Assembly (NCBI GenBank): GCA_037576195.1 | Contig: CM075101.1 | Span: 45,942,001 to 46,006,000 of the forward strand | Reading direction: 5' to 3' | From: Phytoseiulus persimilis | Lineage: Eukaryota > Arthropoda > Arachnida > Mesostigmata > Phytoseiidae | Length of the DNA: 64,000 nt | In this document: in pieces, positions 40,174 through 52,869 of the stretch | Layout: each line of letters begins with the position of its first letter | Position numbering within the stretch: the first letter of the stretch is position 1 | The notes under the pieces: model-generated | Database searches by the model: none | Seen by the model: the letters and a program-made list of their open reading frames with translations, nothing else | Told to the model about the DNA's origin: nothing | Position numbers and translations under genes: made by a program

Positions 40174-41124
40174 GAGGACAGCATGAACGTTCGCTTTCCT
40201 GTGAGAGCAAACTCAACGTTGTTCACATGCTCCGGAACAGTTTTATTTGGGCATGCCAGCGATCCAGAACGGAGCCGTGAGAAGCGACCCTCCGGGGTCC
40301 CTCGGAGCGGCGACGTCGAGAAAGGCGTACATGGATCATTGATGGTGGACAACCTCAACGGCCGGCCAGAGTTGCCGACAGGAAGCTTCTCCGGAGAACT
40401 GGGCTGCACAGAATCTCGACTTCGTTCGTGATCTGAGTGGAGTTCTCGCTTCGCAAAACCAACAAGCCGTCAGGGGGCGAGAACGTACCGACGGCGAAGG
40501 TTTGATCCTTCGCGACGAGCAACCCGCGACCCAAATAATATTTCTCCTCCGCGCGTCCGTGACCAACTGTTACGCAGGAAGTCAAATCCGACTGCGGCGT
40601 GAACTTATGCCATCGAGGGAGTCCGCGCGTCATGTCGCAAGTGAGGATGCTGGTGTTGTTGATCATCGAATCAGCGTAAGTTCCCTCGTGATCCTGTAAC
40701 GAGTTGGGACTCAAGTTGCGATACATCTCCAATACACAAGAGATTCGGGGAATCTCGAGATGTTTGTAGCAACGAGATGCGATTCGTTCAACCAACCTAC
40801 CTCGGGCTGTTTATGCAAAGGAACTGATCTGAACCAGAGCTTCTCGCCCTCCTCGTAGACGTGGAAAATCCTCTGCAACGCTGGCTCTGTGGAACCACGA
40901 TTCGTCACTTGCTTCGCGATGTACACCGAAACGCTGTCTGACCCGTCTGTTTGTACCGAGCATCTGAAAGCTCTACGCGAAGCTTCCCGATGAGTCTCAT
41001 GCGGGAGGATGTTTCTGTCCGCAGGGTGAAAAAAGTGGAGACGAGTTGGAACTCACGTTTCGGGAAGGGGTTGTCCGACCGCGTACGCTTGCCAAATACA
41101 GGCTGTTTGGACGAGTACCTCCAT
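40174..41124 (-). CDS. unknown Cys-containing protein, partial multi-exon gene
   Basis: The best exons are 41102-41057 (or from the ATG at 41124), 40963-40801 and 40726-40489. The first junction (phase 2) rebuilds an ACA codon, and the second is phase 0 with a GAG|GTAGGT donor. The encoded text runs through CIWQAYAVGQPLPETC, VSVYIAKQVTNRGSTEP, a Tyr/Trp-rich segment, and MYRNLSPN, with NNT/NLS sites and spaced cysteines that would suit an extracellular protein. After 40489 (donor G|GTACGT) a 56-nt intron would lead to a fourth exon at 40432-40174. Alternatively the third exon simply reads on to a stop at 40355. I recognise no domain. Upstream exons may extend to about 43.97 or 45.13 kb. Confidence 0.45.
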
Positions 41125-42334
41125 GCTGTTCGTCCGCTGGCTGATCACTGCGGAGTCGGCACCAATGCTGGTGCTCGTAGAACCAATTTCACTCAATCGG
41201 TCATTTGTCAAACGGAGGAGGCATGCGTCTCACAGCAGTACAGATGAGAGGGCCGGGAAGCAACCATCAACGATGGCCTCTGTTCGCTCGCTTCGACCCC
41301 TCGTTAACTGTCATTCTACAAAGAGGGGCTGATCTTCGATGAGAGAGATTACAATAACCCTTCGAATACCATGCTGTCTCCACCAAGTCGTTGCCGATTT
41401 AGGCTCGCCCGATTCGTTTTCATTTTCAGAACGATGCGGAGGAATTCGTTCGGAGCAGCTCGAAAATCTCTCCGGAATGTGCGTGTCCCGAGCTTGGACT
41501 CGAGTTCGAGTTAGTGAATCAGTTCCAGCTTGACTTGTTGCCTGCCCTGAAAAGGAAAACTGCGATGGGAGCGAAATTCCCAGGGAACAGTGGAGCCTGA
41601 AGAAGTCCAGCAGGACCGGTTCGATTGAGTGTTCGGGTGGCCAGAGTGAGCTTGAATCGAATGTATCAGGAGGAGATCGATCAGACTGAGCAGTCTGGAG
41701 GCTTTTCCGAAAACTCGAATCGCCCGAGTGATTCTCTCAGGCGTGATGGGAGCTCGATGAACTCTGCCTCCCTCAGAATTCCTCGAAGAATTGAGACGCA
41801 CCGTGAGGAGAGATGTTCAAAGGCGCTTCAGGTTCCCGTCTGCATGTCTCTCCCGGTCAACTAAGATCCCGGGACGGTGACGAGGCCACGGTTTTCCCTG
41901 CTTGCGGGCTACGAACTGGACTTCCTTGTTTTTCATCACTGGCTCGCCACGCTCGGAACGGGGAGGTTGGAAAAGGGGCACTCCCGCTACCGGGATTCTG
42001 AGCAAAGAGTTGGTCGAACCCTTCCATCACAAGAAACCGAGAACGTTGCCACAACATCTGTCCAAGGAAATAATCAACGCTCCTGACCAACGTGGACCTG
42101 GTTCTCGTTTTCGAGATCCGCCTCCAGCATTCAACGAGAATCGACAATCGGAACACAGAAGAACAAGCGTCCAAGAAGCGTTCGACCAGCTTGCTTGACT
42201 GCCAGCCATAAATTGGGTTTGTTCGACGGTCTCCTCGGTGTAGTATCTCGCAGTGGCCTTTGGGGCTTATAAATCAGATCCGTCCTCGCGAACAGGCGGG
42301 CGGAGCGGGGCCTCGCTCACCGAACTCACACGCT

Positions 42335-42400
42335 CATTCATACACACATGCGTGCTTGCGTACATATGTACGTCCGTATGCATACGCGCGGCTAGCCGAC
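42335..42400. repeat. alternating purine/pyrimidine, CA/TG/TA-rich tract
   Basis: A degenerate run of CA, TG, TA and GC steps including CATATGTACGTCCGTATGC. It is a decayed microsatellite of the type that can adopt Z-form, with no coding potential. Confidence 0.55.
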
Positions 42401-44582
42401 TGCCTCTCGATTGTTCCCCGGAGACGCCGGAGATGGATACATGATTAGATAAAGTGCCGAGGGCTGATAACTCGAAAGCTGTCTGAACTGTTGCACTCCT
42501 TTCGCGAGAGAACTCCGGCATCGTCGACACCTCCGGTGGATCTCTTGAAGCCGTCCCTACGAGATCAAAATTACCTCCCGTTCGTTCATGTATGTGTGCA
42601 CGGTAAACCATCTGATAGTATTCGTCAACCGACAATTCGCATGTAACCCAGTTGGATTTCGTTTCGCAACCTGTGATGAGGATTGCGTCTGCTCGAAATG
42701 GGGATTCCTCTTCTTTTCTTGCCCTTCTCTGGAATGTTCCTCCACGGAACCGGGTTGTCGTCGCCCTCGGCACTCGGCGCTACCCCTTCCTCGTGGTCAG
42801 GAGGCAACGTCCGAACCTCAATTGAATCGAAGCAGTAAGCCAAGATTCCTAGTCTCAAGGAGCCTTCATCGCGTTCGCACAATGAGGGTGGTAAACAAGA
42901 TTGACAATTTCATTTCGTTTCTCAGATGACAGCGCCAAGCCGATAGAACGGGCAAAGGGCCGAGCGGACGGACAAGCAAATCAGATGGTCGCATCTGGCG
43001 CCAACCCGAGCAGCAGCGACCCGCGACACCTGCAGCAGCCCATAATTAATATAGCATTGCTTTCCCGTGCGCGAGCAGCAGGTGTCAAGAGCTCAGGTTC
43101 TCGATGGGCGACGCCTTTCCGGAGTCCCCCTTGAACCTTGGGCACGCTCCGTCAACCGTTGCTGGTTCTCCGCCGAGTGAATAGATTCCTGAAAAGCCTA
43201 TCGCTCGAAGCTGGCAAAGTCATTTGATCGAATTAAATTTGGATTCTCGGCGAATGTCTCCCGTCACAACGGCTCACATCTTATCGGGGACTCAGCGGGA
43301 GTCATTGGAGCCGCTGAACGGGGTTCGGCACTCGGTTTGTCTGCGAACACTCGAAGGAGCACTGGGCACGCGGCTCGAGCAAAGAGGGAACGTGCTTTTC
43401 CTCAGTTGTCGAAACGCTCGAGAGCTAGCGACTGAACGAGTCGCTAGCCAGGGCGGGCCAAGCAAGCGAACCCGCTCGAAGAAACAAGAGAAACTGAGCG
43501 AGCTAATAAATAACTGCTATAATTGGATGCACATTCGAGTACGCCCTTACAGCCCTTCCTTCAACGGACATCTCAGCTTGAGCCTTTGTGTCTTCGAGGC
43601 CTGTTTTTGCACTGTCTCTGCCACATGACGACGGTCACGCTCGCTTGACGCCGGCCCGGGCTATGATATCATCGGGATTGAAACTTTCGGAGAAATTCCA
43701 AAATCGGGAGCCGAGCGGGATGAAGAGCTCCCTCATGCTTGACTCCGCTAAACTTAGAGAGGCTATCCTCGATTCGCTCAGAAATGGCCCGCAGTCGTGT
43801 CTGTCCAGTTGCCGAATTGATCGTTCGCGGAGGCTCTCGTCGTCTGCTTCTGAGTTGCAAAGAGGTTCTTCACAACGGGATTCCAATAAGCGACTCGATA
43901 CAGTTCGAGTGCCGATCCAATAGAGCTACGCTTACCATAGAACCCCAATGGCTGATGGAAGTGGTGACCAGTGGCTATTAAAGGCACCTACCGATGTTTA
44001 CCCGGCACTCAGAAGGTTCTCAAGCGCGTATCCTGAGCTCATTCTGGAGTCTCCGCGAACTTCGCAGTTGATGACGTCGCAGATGATGATTCATTTCCGG
44101 GAGCTCTCGTGGGGTGCACGTTACGATTCTGTGTTGCTGTCATTCGTTGTCGACACCTCGAGCAACGCGTAACCGGCGGCAGCGGATCAACAAGTAAGCC
44201 GCTCACAGACTGGGGCCATGTCCATCGCTGGTCCGAGCGCAGAGCGCCAAACATTCCAGTGCGATTCCGCCAGGAAGGACCGCCGAGGAAACGGAGAAAA
44301 GAACGACCGCCAAAACAGGACGCTTCCGGGAACCTGCGGAGAAGCCCGGGTGCCGACCTCGATTTTCGCCGCCCTGGAATCCGCCGATTTGGCCTCCGTA
44401 ACCTCGATGGAAACCTTGAGTAGCGGCGTAATTAGGTGAAATCGTTCTCTTCTTCGGCATCCGCTCCAGGACCTGAGTTCTGTGCCAGTGCTCGATCCGC
44501 ATTCAAAGCTTCTCTGGGCATGAGTCGCAGGCAGGTATTATGGAACAAAGCGGGTTGCAATCCGCTGAAGTCCAGGATCGAT

Positions 44583-44624
44583 AGAATCATAGGATTTCCT
44601 AGGATTTCATAGGATCATAGAATG
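44583..44624. repeat. short imperfect direct repeat (ATAGGATTTC units)
   Basis: The motif CATAGGATTTC and close variants recur three to four times over about 40 bp (AATCATAGGATTTC, CTAGGATTTCATAGG, ATCATAG). This is a small local duplication in non-coding sequence. Confidence 0.6.
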
Positions 44625-45054
44625 TACTTTCCGGATGTCGTCGATGCGCGAGAAACGAGGAGACATTTGTTCCCCTTGGACACGACGCCTCATACTGACG
44701 CGTTTTCGATGAAGTTTCTGTGGTCAAAAACTCCTCAAGAAGACACTGACTGTGAGCCATGTGCTGTTCGTCTGCTGACTCCGTCTTCTTTCAAATCGTC
44801 GCGGCTCCGTCTCCGCACTCAACCCAGGTCGAGCGGGAGGGAGCGTTGTGGCATCCCAAAAATGTTTCCGAGGAACGACACGAATCGCGGAATTTCCCGA
44901 ATCGTTGTCATCTGCAACTCTGATGGTCCGCGTAAATGGACAAAAAGAGGGAGAATCTCTGGAACCGGATCTCGGAAGAACAAAGCAACTGATGGCAGTC
45001 GTCGAGAGTTAGTCCTGTCCTCAGTAGCGGGCCTGCGTCAAGGCCTGGACTCAC

Positions 45055-45129
45055 CATCATACGACGCTCGTAGAGAGCAATTCGAGTGGCGTACTTTTTA
45101 GGAAGTTCGACATACGGGGGAGCTCCGTG
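45055..45129 (-). CDS. possible 75-nt internal coding exon
   Basis: The segment lies between an acceptor (TCATTGCAG) and an ideal donor (ATG|GTGAGT) and is open in phase 0 at both ends. It encodes HGAPPYVELPKKYATRIALY followed by ERRMM. The amino-acid pattern looks like genuine protein, but one exon of 25 codons is weak evidence. It lies on the same strand as the gene at 40-41 kb and could be one of its upstream exons. A competing frame (45602-45057) runs through the same bases without splicing. Confidence 0.3.
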
Positions 45130-48100
45130 CTGCAATGACCCTCGATCCCCAGGGCCCGTGGCTCCCATGTAGCAAATTTTCGAGCCTTGTGATACCTCGG
45201 ATGGAAGCGTTTAGTCCCTTCTATGAGATGACGTGTGAGCTTCCATAAGGCTGTGCTAATAACTTGAACACCTGGCAGGCCCTTCTCTCGACCACTGGCC
45301 AACCTTCGGCGCCAAAATCCCTCATTGCCAATAGAATAATTGTCCACTAATCCATCCATCCCCGGAGGGTGTGTCGCCTTCCGCAGTGCCGCGTGCGCCT
45401 GCCCGCTCAGATCCATACATTCTTTATAGGGTCGAATTCCTACAATTCCGTCGAGCGGGATCGTTTCCATCCCGCCGCACGTAGGCACATCTGAACGAAC
45501 CCTGAGACGACTCGGATCAACCTTCGGTCCTATGGAAACCTCGCTCCCGAGAACTTCTGGAAAATCGAAGCCGCACGCAGGCTCATTCTTATGGAACTCC
45601 ATTCAACCCGTCGCCCATTTGGCTTCACTTGTCTTCTCTCCCGTCTCCGCGCTCGAGTCAAGTCCGGCATTCCGAAGCGAACAGGAGTTCCAAAGTCGGT
45701 ATATTTACGAGCAAGGGTAGGAGCCATGCGAACGGTTGGCCGTCCGTTTGCCTGGTGAACGGTGGCTGCGGCATTCCTTCTCGGCGGTCTTCATACTTTG
45801 AATAACCCTCGACTCCACAAGCCGCTTCATGGCTCTGACGTCCTTCGTAGGAAACAATATGTCGTTTATTAAATCTAAACCATAATACACATAAAATATG
45901 TAGCAGACAGCTGGCGCAATATGGGCAACCGGGCGACCCGACAGGAAGGCAACAGCAAGCCACGCCAGGATTCATATTGCTGTCGACCGCGTTCACATGA
46001 ACTCTTCAATCGCGCGATCGAGCTTTCGAGCCGAGCGGAAACTGTCACAGCCCACATACATACAAACATACAACACCACACCCACACAAACACTTAGCCC
46101 ATGCGAGCAGAGGGAAATACTGCGACACGAACATGCAAATGGCATTTGAATGTCACGAGTAACATCAGTCCTGTAACGAGCGTTCATCTCGAGCATCCCA
46201 GTAGATCACGCGAGATTTCCATACACCATGATCCTGATCCTGAGGCTTGCGCTGAGATCAACGATGCGCACACTGGATTCCTCTGGTCTGGTCATCGATC
46301 AGAAGTGGGAGCTTTCGTGGAGCCAAGCATGGGAAGTGGGGGAGGGGTTTCAAGCGGGTCACCGCTAAGCAGTTAGTTAGTCCCCGCCACAGATTGGGCC
46401 GCGATCAAATGCGGGGGAGCGCCTCAGAACGGAAGTCAATTGTTCGGACGAGAGGAATGACGAAACGGTTTAATGACGTGAACACGAAGCCTACTCTGGT
46501 TCGTTCCGTGATCGCTGTTGAATCAGACCTCGCGCCGTTTTATCGCGCCGACGGGACCGATGACTTCCGCTCATGGCAGCGAAAGTTGTTCTGACTTTTG
46601 TGAAAAGCTAACTATACAGCACTAATGGGAGCTAATTTACCACGCCCTCTTCGACGTCATAGAAGTTTCGGTGTTCTTTTGCGCCAGTCTGTTGAGCGAA
46701 ACTTGCGTGCCGGCGGCTGACTCGCTTGCTATACCGCAGGCAAATCTTTCTCCACAAAAACTCTCTGGAGAGCATGACGAACCCATTTCTCTCCCAGTCA
46801 CAGCTCTGCGCGGTCGATTCCCGGCGAACGACCATCCTCCAGCAGGGAGGTGTTCGGCCAGCGACTTCTCTGAGGAAACCTCAACAGAGAGAGTTTTGGG
46901 CCGGGAAAGACTGAGTGGAGCACAGCTACCGGCTGTTGCCGCAGAACGTATTCCGCTTACAGGTGTAGGGCAAGCAGTGAAGCCATTGAACGAAGGCGAC
47001 CCTGAGTGGTTTTTGGACTTTGCTTGGGGAACTCTTCTCTTCTTTTTTGCGTTCCTTCCTCCCTTCGGAAACACTAGGGCCCAATCTCTTTGGCAGATGG
47101 TTCTCCTGTGAAACGTCCGTCCCAAAAATCAGCTGTCTTACGACTCTGCTCTCTGGACGTTGTTTCTACTTACCGTGATCGCCGATGCGTTCTGCTCGTT
47201 CGATTAATCGAGGATCGGTTTCGTACTCGGCAACGGCGGGATATCTCTTTTCCCTCGTGGCAAAGAGAGTTCAGAACGATGTCGACAAAGAGCGGATTCC
47301 GACTGAGCTTTCCAAGAGTTTCTAAATCAGTGCACCCGAACCGATAGAGGATCGTGAACTGAGTGAATCATCCCTGTGTCCCAGGACGAAACCGAGAGCA
47401 TGCTCAAGTTTGAAGAGTGCGTTCACGAAACCGGATCATGCTGTCGCGTTGTACCCATATCTCTCCGACCGACGCGTCTCGTTGGTGCGGGAACGCACTT
47501 TGCTAATGCATCGGTATTAGAAATATTGGTCGTTGGACCTCTTATTCCTCTCCCTCCCCCAGGCTCGTTCTGCACCTACCGCCGTCGGCCTGAGTGACTC
47601 CGTGTCGGGGCTCTTGTCAATGGCTCATTTAACCACGCAAACAATCACTCTGATGCAATCCTGTGAGCGACTGAGCCTCGGTTGTTGCTCACGAGGGATG
47701 CGGCGAGAGGAGGGAGTTTGTCGATGCGGGGGCTCTGTCGATTTGCTGACTTCCTGGCCTTTTCAGCGGAATCACGTATCGCTGGGTAAGTACACTGTAG
47801 GCACAACGGATGGAACGGTGAAATAAGGAACTTTAATAAATCTTAGAGAGGAAAAAATAAACGACTCGAGCAAGTGTTGTAGAGGAGCGCGAGCGATCGT
47901 AAATCAAGACTGTCGTCCGCAGGACGTTTGAGTGCGGAACATTTAATACATACGAGAGACAATTTGCACTCTGCGCCACATCATGCCGCGAGACGCAACC
48001 GAACTCACGCACAGAGCGGTGCACGCGTGAAACGGGAATCGCTTTATGGAGTTTCATTCCAGCACAGATAAGAGACGGTCCATTCCGACTCTCGCTCCGG

Positions 48101-51100
48101 GCGATCTCTATACGGCCCGAACGACTCTCGTCGAGCTTGGTGCAGTCATCACCCTGGGAGCATCCGTTCGCAAACTTGCTCTGTGATCGGAGCCACTCGG
48201 GGCTGGAACCTGCCGCGTGCGGACTCCTGCCCTGTCCGGGAATCACTGAAAAACAACGGACAGGTGCGGGACCAACCTCGCTTGGGCTTGCTGAGACGGA
48301 AATCGGACGAAATTCGAGTTGCGAGCCTGGCAGAAGGAGCTCGAGTCAAGCTTCGGACGCTGCGTGTTTCTTTTCTTGGCTCCCAACAATGAGCCCCTCA
48401 GTGGGTAGGACGCGCTTCCTGAGGGGGGGGGGGATGGGCGGTAAGCGGAGACGATGGCAGAACACTTAATAAATTGACTATTGCCCCATGCGTCTCTCCT
48501 CGGGAGGAGGCGAACGAGCTCCGGAGAATCTGGGGGGCGTGAACACCGACCAGCCCAAGGAAACATTTAGACATAAGTCTCACAGGAACATAACTCGCGA
48601 TTTATGGCTCCCTGAGGGAAATTTATACTCGCTGTAATTCTACCCCTCGCTCGAGGAGTGCTTACGAGACATTACGGGCTGTACGACAAGGTTTCACTTT
48701 ACTCTTCAAGTCGCGAGAGAGTTTGGCTCCTGAGCGCGGTGTCGTTGGACTCGTGGGCAAAATGAAGCCAAGTGGACTTCGAGAACCGCATTTTTCCGCT
48801 GAGACCGGACTCATCTCGGAACAGTCGGATGGACAGTAAGAGTGTTGTTCTTCGAATTCTCTCAGCTCAGCCGTCTCTGAATTCTCGGAGAAGGAACATC
48901 GGCTTCTCGGAGGAACGAACGAAACGGGGTGCACGCATTTTGCTTCCGATTCAGATCCTGTGGGAGAACCTCCCCCGTGGACGACCTTCGCATAGGAGAC
49001 CCGCGGACCGCGGGTCTGGATGGTTGGCTCGTTGTTCTCTGCGAGAGCGTGTCGAAGCCATCAACATCGACTCTAATCAACATAAATCAGCTTGAGCCGC
49101 GGTACAATGTTAAGACATTATTTCCAGCGCACGACCAAAGGATCAAATAAAACGCATCATTTAACCAGCGGGTCTGAGAAGACTTTAAAAGTTCAACTGC
49201 TCTCTTCAGCAAGCGGAGCAACCTTGCCGACTGCCCTTCGCTCTCCAAAACCCTTCGGTTCCGTGAAGTTCCAATTGTCGGTTGATTTCGCCGTGACTGT
49301 GCTTCCCTCGCGATTCGAATAAAGCATCCTCGGAACGGTGGTCGAAACGTCAATTCCCCCTCGAAGTCTCGAGCTTCTCTCTATAGCATCGGTCAGAATG
49401 TCTTCCTACCATCCAGCGGTCAGCCCTTACCTCGGTCCGGATTTCTGAGCATTCGGAATCGAAATCGTCAGCGCTACGAGTGCCCCGCAGCTCTCGGGAA
49501 CGCTCGCCGGCGAGCGGCAGTGATGGCATGGCAAAGAAGAAGGTCTTGCAGGAATTTCAAGAATTTGATACTTCGACTGCACGCCGAGAATTGCGACCGA
49601 TGGAATGAGAATGTGTTCGAATGTGTTCTGCTTCTCCCTATTTTTTCCCGCGCCGGTCCTCCCTCCTGATGTCTTCTGTTTCCCCTCTCTCCCACGACTT
49701 TCGTCACACCGCACGTATCACAGCGAGCGGGACGTCTCCGGGAAAGATTCAATTGGAATGATAGCGAGGGGCTGACTCCTCTCCCCAATGGCTACCTCGG
49801 GCCGAGGATCCAACCTCCGAGAAGGCTGAGCTGCGCTGGAATCATCAGAGCATGGATGGAACGGCACTGTATCTAGCAGCCTCTATCGAGGATCTTTTCT
49901 GATGGGACTCCGCTTTCACTGCGGCGGATATGGAAGCGATCGCGTTGCGAATCGAAGCCACAGAGTCGAGGGTCGTTGTCAGCCTTCGCTCCGAAATAAA
50001 ATCCAATTGTCTGCTCTACTTCTGTCTCATTCTCTTTTTTCCACTCCTCTGCTTGGCTCCCCTATACCCGTATAACCTGCGTCTCGAACCCTCCCCCTGC
50101 ATACGATCGGCGATACGAGATCAATTTTCCCCCTGAGCAGTTCTTTGATTTGGGCCAGGACGTTGACGAACTTCGCGATGACAACTTCGAGTAGATTTCA
50201 TCGTGGTGCCGACTACGATGTCCGTCAACGACCGGCGGGCTTCGCGCGCACTCAATATCTCGACTCTGGTCGAGCCGCCCCTTCTCGGCGGGGGCTGTCC
50301 CAAGTTTCTCGAGTGGAAAACTACAGCATGACTTTCCCTTCAACTCATTATCGGTTGAAAGGTAACTTCTTTGCGATGCCATTGATGATGGGAATGGGTT
50401 GTCCGGGTTGGGAGGGAGTAGCGAAAGATAGAAGGAAGCGAGTTCAGAGTCCGTTCGGCGTGAGGCTGAGGGGAACGAGAAATAAACGCGTCGCCTTCGA
50501 GCGGAAATGAGAGTTTTTGTTTTATTTGTCGCCAAGCAATTTCCGTTTCTTATTCGAAGACGGGGGCAAGACAACGCACGTTAACGTATTGCGTTCGATC
50601 CGAATCCCTCAGAAAGCATCGAGTCTACAAGCGAGGAACATGAGGTACCGTGTGGACTCGGATGGGAGGACAAATTTTATGCGCCAGGAGAACGACTCTC
50701 GAACAAGGTCCCTCGCATCCAGGCGTGAACAAGAAGATCGCCTTAAAGAACCCACGGTCTGTCGGAGATGACTCCCCACGAGAAGCAGCTCGTCAGAGCT
50801 GGGCTCAAGTCTGCGAATCCAGAACCGCCTAAAATCGCGGTGGATTGATCTCGAAGAACCGCAAGATTCACGGTGATCGAGTGCGCTTTTCAGGTCCACG
50901 GACCTTCGATTTTTCCCGCGCATTCTGGAATGAATCCGCGTCGACGTCCCTTCTCCTCCTTTCCATGAGTGCCGACGAAGCTTGGGACTTTGAGGTGGCG
51001 TTTGATTCGACCTTGACATGCCCCTTATGAGAGGCAGGCCTTCAGTTCATCGAATCTGAGGCGAGCGTTCGCTCTATTTGTAGCGGGAGAAGTACCGGGA

Positions 51101-52449
51101 CCTCTCCTCGCATGGTATCGGAAGATTCCACGATCCATTCCGCCGACATCGGTTCAAACGGAGCGCAACTTCGGCGTGCCTCGATTTGTGCTTGATAATG
51201 AATGACCATGTGTGAAGGCAAGTGCCCTTGACGACATTTTCATCTTGCGGAGTTAATATCTCTGAGTCCAGTGAAAGAGACAAATGGATGTTATCGAATA
51301 GCCTCTCCACCGCAATATCCGTCTTCGTGATACCAGGGATGAAACGACTCACATCTGATAAAGCTTCGTCTTGTTCGAGTTTCCGTTTGAAATCATCCAT
51401 TCGAGATTGAAACTTCGAAACTGATCGAATGCGGTCGATGTCGGTTTTCAACCGTCAATTAAGGATTCGGATTTGCGAAAAACTGCAAACCGCGGTTTTC
51501 GCTCTTTCTATCCTTCACGATGCCATAGGGAGAAAATGATGATCACTTTTGTTCGGCTCACTGCGCTGCTCAATTTCGGCCATGACACTTTTCCGTTCAT
51601 TTCCCACCGTTAGAGTTCGAATTGAAAAGCTTCTGGAAAGGTTCAAGTCCGATTTTCGTACTCAGAATTCCTACTATGAATTTTTGTTTTCTGTAAAGCG
51701 GGAAACTAGGTCTGAACTTGGCCCAACCATTTTTTTCCTGCGAGACCTCACCAAGATTGTTTGTTCGCTAGATCTCAGCAGTCAAGGAAGTCGAGATTTT
51801 GTTTCCCAACGTCGTTTGGGTTTGTGTAACGGCGATTATTGGGAATTCGATCGCGGATGAAAAAGACAGTGAATGAATAAGATCGCGATTGACCCTCAAT
51901 TCATCATCTCCGATTCCTCGATTTTGCATTCGACTGAAAAAAACTCATGCAACCCGAATCCGATTAACATGGAAGGAACGACAGATGTAACGGCGTCTTT
52001 GTAGCCAGCATGCGGCCCGTTTTTAAATTCAACCTGTTTTCCCAGAGTACTGCGATGTCATCACGGGGAGTCACTATGCTCTGAGTCCGAGGTCAATCAG
52101 ACGGGGACGAGACGGCCCGCAAGCCGCCTCCGCTGGGCGTACGCGCATGCTTCAAACCCAGCGTCCGCTGGGTCCCGGTTTCCGAATTTCCGACTGGAAG
52201 GGAAATTCATCAAGTAAATCCCGGGATTCCGCGGAGAAAATCCCGCAAAGACCTTCAAGTGCCTCAAGCTCCCAAGCCGATAGACAAAGCGCGGCCTCTG
52301 CGGGGTTATGGTGCCATCCCTTCGTATGGGGCCCGAGGGGGATATCGACGACGAGTCGTCCCCGCCCACTTTCTGGCCGAGGTCAATGTTCGAGGTGAAG
52401 CTTTTTCCCTGATGAACCGTTGCAAGCCCCCACCGAGCCGAAACCGAAC
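45130..52449. other. no confident gene
   Basis: I could not build an exon chain here. A minus-strand frame near 51420-51100 starts after a good acceptor (ATTCGATCAG) and contains a Lys/Glu-rich helical segment (DDFKRKLEQDEALSD) followed at once by a GTGAGT donor-like site, so a small exon at about 51358-51420 is possible. An 11-G run lies at 48423-48433, and a CA-rich patch lies at 46045-46095. Confidence 0.35.
46045..46095. repeat. CA/ACATA-rich microsatellite-like patch
   Basis: Repeated ACATACAA, ACACC and ACACAA units over about 50 bp, an imperfect simple repeat. Confidence 0.6.
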
Positions 52450-52869
52450 CTTACGCGGAGGAGCTCGCTGAGTCTCCTCCTCTCTCTTCCGACATCCGAG
52501 ACTGAAAAGTGAGTCGGATAATGCCACGATGACCGACTTCCAAATCTTCTCTCTGACAGACGTATCTTCGACATATCCGCGCCAGAGCTCCATTTCAGTA
52601 CGCGGAGCTCCACTCATCGGCATAACGCCGAGAATACCATCCGAAAATTCTCCAGCTGAACGGCCCTGCTCCGGATCTAACAGTGCGAGCCTGTTGCAAA
52701 GGTCTGCCACGTCAGATGAGGTCCCATTTTCCCCAGGCCTGGGTTCCCTGAACTTCATGGCGAGAAACGTCGCCGCGAGGAATTCCGCAGGAAGCGTTCC
52801 TTCCAATTCAAGGAAACCACTTGGGCCGATCTCCCACCCCTCGGATGCACCACCGCGGAGTTGTATCTT
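52450..52869 (-). CDS. possible 140-codon internal exon, unknown protein
   Basis: Between an acceptor (GGTGTTAG) at the 5' edge and a donor (CGTAAG|GTTCGG) at the 3' edge, 420 nt are open in one frame with phase 0 at both ends. The translation includes GFLELEGTLPAEFLAATFLA, then a Pro/Gly linker, DVADLCNRLALLD, and VREKIWKSVIVALSDSLFSL. It alternates amphipathic helices and linkers in a way typical of a folded protein. I recognise no family. A frame through the same region without the splice site reaches a stop at 52306. Flanking exons were not identified. Confidence 0.35.

Larger units (their letters stand above)
41125..45054. other. no confident gene; one possible small exon
   Basis: A possible minus-strand exon of about 40 nt ends near 43934 (donor TATG|GTAAGC) with an AG acceptor near 43970. 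Its phase would fit the exon at 41102, but it is too short to prove. Other frames here are open on both strands. A dinucleotide-rich stretch lies at 42335-42400 and a short imperfect direct repeat at 44583-44624. Confidence 0.3.

Noticed and set aside
44203-44502. Gly/Tyr-rich minus-strand frame resembling an RNA-binding protein tail
   Set aside because: All three minus-strand frames are plausible here and none has decisive splice sites, so the resemblance is probably composition.
45057-45602. 181-codon minus-strand ORF
   Set aside because: Chance-level length. Part of it overlaps a better-supported small exon in another frame (45055-45129).
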